Origin: UBA1046 sp012511325
GTDB taxonomy: Bacteria; Bacillota; Clostridia; Saccharofermentanales; DTU023
Reading direction: 5' to 3'
Assembly: GCA_050951925.1 (NCBI GenBank)
Contig: JBMNJZ010000001.1
Coordinates: 1 to 64,000 of the forward strand
DNA length: 64,000 bases
The notes under the pieces were generated by a model. The model saw nothing but the letters and a program-made list of their open reading frames with translations. It did no database searches and was not told where the DNA came from. Within the stretch, counting starts at the first letter, position 1. The number at the start of each line of letters is the position of its first letter. Positions 62,050 through 64,000 of this stretch are shown piece after piece. The position numbers were made by a program, and so were the translations under genes.

Positions 62050-63909
62050 ATGGGGCAAATAATGGCTGAACAGCAGGACAATAAAGGCTTGGGAATCATG
62101 GGTGGTAACAGAAGAGATGAAACCGCCGCTGAAATGACAGCCAGAAGACGGAAGAAAAACAAGCGCCGACGGATCGGTCTTGTCATCGCTGCTCTGGCAG
62201 TAGCGGGGCTATTGATCTTTCTGCTGCGACGCGAACAAAAGGCTTTGCCAAAAGTCATGACTGAAGCCGTCAAACGCGGCACAGTCACAGAAACGATCGG
62301 TCTGTCTCCCCTTCTGAAACCTGAGCGAATTCAGATCGTCTCCGGCACTGATGTTAAGATCAAAGAACTATATGTTGAGATTGGCGATCATGTAAAGCAG
62401 AGAGACCCTTTGCTCCGCTTTGACACATCGGAGTTAGAGGCTGAACTGGAGAAGACACAGGATCTGATCGCCAAGACCAAAGACAGCATAGCCGAAGCTG
62501 CGGCAGAAGCCGAGAAGCTGGGATCACAGCTGGGAGCGCTCGGCGGATTGGATCTTGACCGGCAGATTGCCCGGATTTCCCGCACTTTAAGTGGCAGTCT
62601 GAGCGGATTGGCTGCCCAAATGGTGGATATTCAAGCTCCTTTTCTGGAACTGGGAAAAGCGCTCGGCACAATTGATACAACGGTCATCAATCAATGGCTG
62701 AAGGATATGCAGGAGATTGCCTCGGAGCTGCGCCAAGCTCTCGATAAGCTTGAACAATCAGGATTTGTTGATGATTTGTTAACTTCGATACAGAATCTGC
62801 AGCAAATTGAAAAACAGCTGCAAAAGCTGCTGAAGGAGCTGGAAGGCAATCCTTCACCGGACTTCACCTGGCCCAACTTTACCCTGCCCGGCGGCACTAT
62901 GCCGTCTCTCTCTCAGTCGGATGCGACCGGCAATCAGACTGAAACCACTTCCACACCAACATCCGATTCCAATACCGAATCTAACGCAAAAACAAACGGC
63001 ACCGGTGAGACAACGAAAACCGATGGCTCCGGCGGTGCCGGTACGCCTGATCTCTCCTCTCTTTCTCCAGAGATGATGCAACAACTGCAACAGTTGCTGG
63101 GCGGAACGAGCAATCTATCCCTGCTGTCGGACAGTCTGACACAAGGACAAGATCTGCTGGAACAGCTGGAAGAAGCTGAGCGGAGCCAGCAGGAAATCAT
63201 CCATCGCTTGAATAAAGATGTAATAGCCGATTTTGATGGCATCGTAGTCAAAGTTGATGCTGCCGCCGGAGACAAAGTCGCCTCCGGACGGGATATCATC
63301 AGAGTCTATGACAATATTAATCTCAAAACAGTGACCTCTGTCGGACACAATGACGCCCGCCGTTTGGCAAAAGGACAAAAGGTTCGCTATACCCTGGAAA
63401 ATATGACCTTTGAAGGTGAAATCACTTTCATTGACCCTGTTGCCTACGAAGGGACGGATAGTAGCCTGGGATACGATCTTTCGACGCAAATGGGCGGAGA
63501 TATCCTGGGTTTCGGCTCGCTCATGGGAACGAGTTCATTAAGCGGTATTGACCTCGGCACCGAACCGCAGGTCAGAGTTGAAATGAGCATCGAGGGTACA
63601 GATTTGCCTGAACTGATCATTGGATTCGCCATAAACGCAGAGGTTGAAACCGAAGTCAGAGAAAATGTGCTGACTGTTTCGGCCTTCTCCCTACTCAAAG
63701 AAAAAGGCAGTTATTATCTCTTCGTCGTCGGAGATGATCAAATTCTGGAACGCCGTGAAGTAGAGGTCGGACTGGAGTCCTCATTGTCGGTAGAAATTCT
63801 CTCAGGAATTAAAGAGAACGAACTGGTCGTACTCAGTCCCGGCGCCAATCTTGAAGCCGGGATGACAGTTGAAGCCTCAGTTTATAAAGACAACCCTAAT
63901 AAGCAGTAG
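62050..63909 (+). CDS. HlyD/MacA-type efflux periplasmic-adaptor-like protein
   Basis: The 619-residue protein has a basic N-terminus, a membrane helix at about 41-60, and two split lipoyl-like halves: LYVEIGDHVKQRDPLLRFD near 103 and ADFDGIVVKVDAAAGDKV near 394. Between them lie a long coiled-coil region (about 125-270) and a Ser/Thr/Asn/Gly-rich low-complexity stretch (about 285-345). MacA-type adaptors are usually near 400 residues, so the hairpin is greatly enlarged. C-terminal beta-barrel and membrane-proximal domains follow. In Gram-positive bacteria such proteins serve MacB-like ABC exporters; the next gene may be one. ATG 62062 is an alternative start. Confidence 0.8.
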   Translation: MGQIMAEQQDNKGLGIMGGNRRDETAAEMTARRRKKNKRRRIGLVIAALAVAGLLIFLLRREQKALPKVMTEAVKRGTVTETIGLSPLLKPERIQIVSGTDVKIKELYVEIGDHVKQRDPLLRFDTSELEAELEKTQDLIAKTKDSIAEAAAEAEKLGSQLGALGGLDLDRQIARISRTLSGSLSGLAAQMVDIQAPFLELGKALGTIDTTVINQWLKDMQEIASELRQALDKLEQSGFVDDLLTSIQNLQQIEKQLQKLLKELEGNPSPDFTWPNFTLPGGTMPSLSQSDATGNQTETTSTPTSDSNTESNAKTNGTGETTKTDGSGGAGTPDLSSLSPEMMQQLQQLLGGTSNLSLLSDSLTQGQDLLEQLEEAERSQQEIIHRLNKDVIADFDGIVVKVDAAAGDKVASGRDIIRVYDNINLKTVTSVGHNDARRLAKGQKVRYTLENMTFEGEITFIDPVAYEGTDSSLGYDLSTQMGGDILGFGSLMGTSSLSGIDLGTEPQVRVEMSIEGTDLPELIIGFAINAEVETEVRENVLTVSAFSLLKEKGSYYLFVVGDDQILERREVEVGLESSLSVEILSGIKENELVVLSPGANLEAGMTVEASVYKDNPNKQ

Positions 63910-63916
63910 GATTGCA

Positions 63917-64000
63917 GTGCAAACGATGTTCAGGACGCAACAGCTAAACAAGGATATTCCGATCCCTGACGGAGCCGAAATACAGACAACGATCAAAATG
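63917..64000 (+). CDS. Start of the next gene, possibly an ABC exporter component (partial)
   Basis: From GTG at 63917, 28 codons run open to the window edge, beginning MQTMFRTQQLNKD. TAGGA lies about five bases upstream, and an ATG at 63926 is an alternative. The start is eight bases after the adaptor gene stop, so the two are likely co-transcribed. Nothing in the short sequence identifies a family; an ABC ATPase or permease is suggested only by its position behind a MacA-like adaptor. Confidence 0.4.
   Translation, partial: MQTMFRTQQLNKDIPIPDGAEIQTTIKM

Overview
The window looks like chromosome of a strictly anaerobic, amino-acid-fermenting member of the Clostridia (Bacillota). The grounds are an Rnf complex in the clostridial order C-D-G-E-A-B, a single-chain pyruvate:ferredoxin oxidoreductase, a DnaD/DnaI-type helicase-loader pair, VanW, DUF368 and MntP proteins, AGGAGG-type ribosome binding sites, and a full set of genes for glutamate fermentation by the methylaspartate route. 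I saw no rRNA, tRNA, CRISPR array, insertion sequence or phage gene. Species cannot be named from the sequence alone.

Layout. 1-192: end of an M29-like aminopeptidase. 354-5661: promoter and rnfCDGEAB (Na+/H+-pumping ferredoxin:NAD oxidoreductase). 5762-6023: rpmB with a clear terminator. 6022-9668 (minus): replication-loader genes dnaD and dnaI-like, acpS, and a membrane SH3 protein carrying a catalytically dead NlpC/P60 domain. 9790-17017 (minus): PFOR, gpmI and a fused pgk-tpi. 17177-25940: envelope genes (GT2 glycosyltransferase, polytopic membrane protein, VanW protein, five-SH3 NlpC/P60 hydrolase, DUF368 lipid-carrier transporter). 25972-32209 (minus): cobamide salvage and nucleotide-loop assembly (cobD, cbiB, cobC, cobS, cobU, cobT and a probable cbiR). 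32555-33145: citX. 33164-36514: wecB, mntP and a lipoprotein. 36708-49716 (minus): a tight 13-gene operon. 49898-51114: a metallophosphoesterase and a small membrane protein. 51202-59091 (minus): an oligopeptide ABC transporter, oppA-B-C-D-F in transcription order. 59404-64000: a CBS-domain protein, a split AhpF-like redox pair, and an efflux adaptor followed by the start of another gene.

How it works together. The 13-gene operon runs: fumarase/mesaconase alpha and beta, GntR regulator, glmS, glmL, glmE, mal, an uncharacterised P-loop protein, citD, citE, citF, citC, citG. It encodes glutamate to 3-methylaspartate (B12-dependent mutase), to mesaconate plus ammonia, to citramalate, to acetate plus pyruvate. 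CitX, needed to make the lyase prosthetic group, lies about 3.5 kb beyond the operon's 3' end, and the cobamide genes that would supply the mutase cofactor lie next to citX. Pyruvate would go to PFOR, and reduced ferredoxin to Rnf. Opp would supply peptides. The window therefore holds nearly a whole energy metabolism.

Most unusual items: the operon protein at 41722-42651, which joins an N-terminal P-loop to a C-terminal domain resembling the AlaRS/ThrRS/AlaX editing domain with an altered metal site; an OppC permease with an extra extracytoplasmic domain of four repeats about 61 residues apart; an NlpC/P60 pseudoenzyme; a PGK-TIM fusion; and a palindromic operator candidate overlapping the 13-gene operon promoter.
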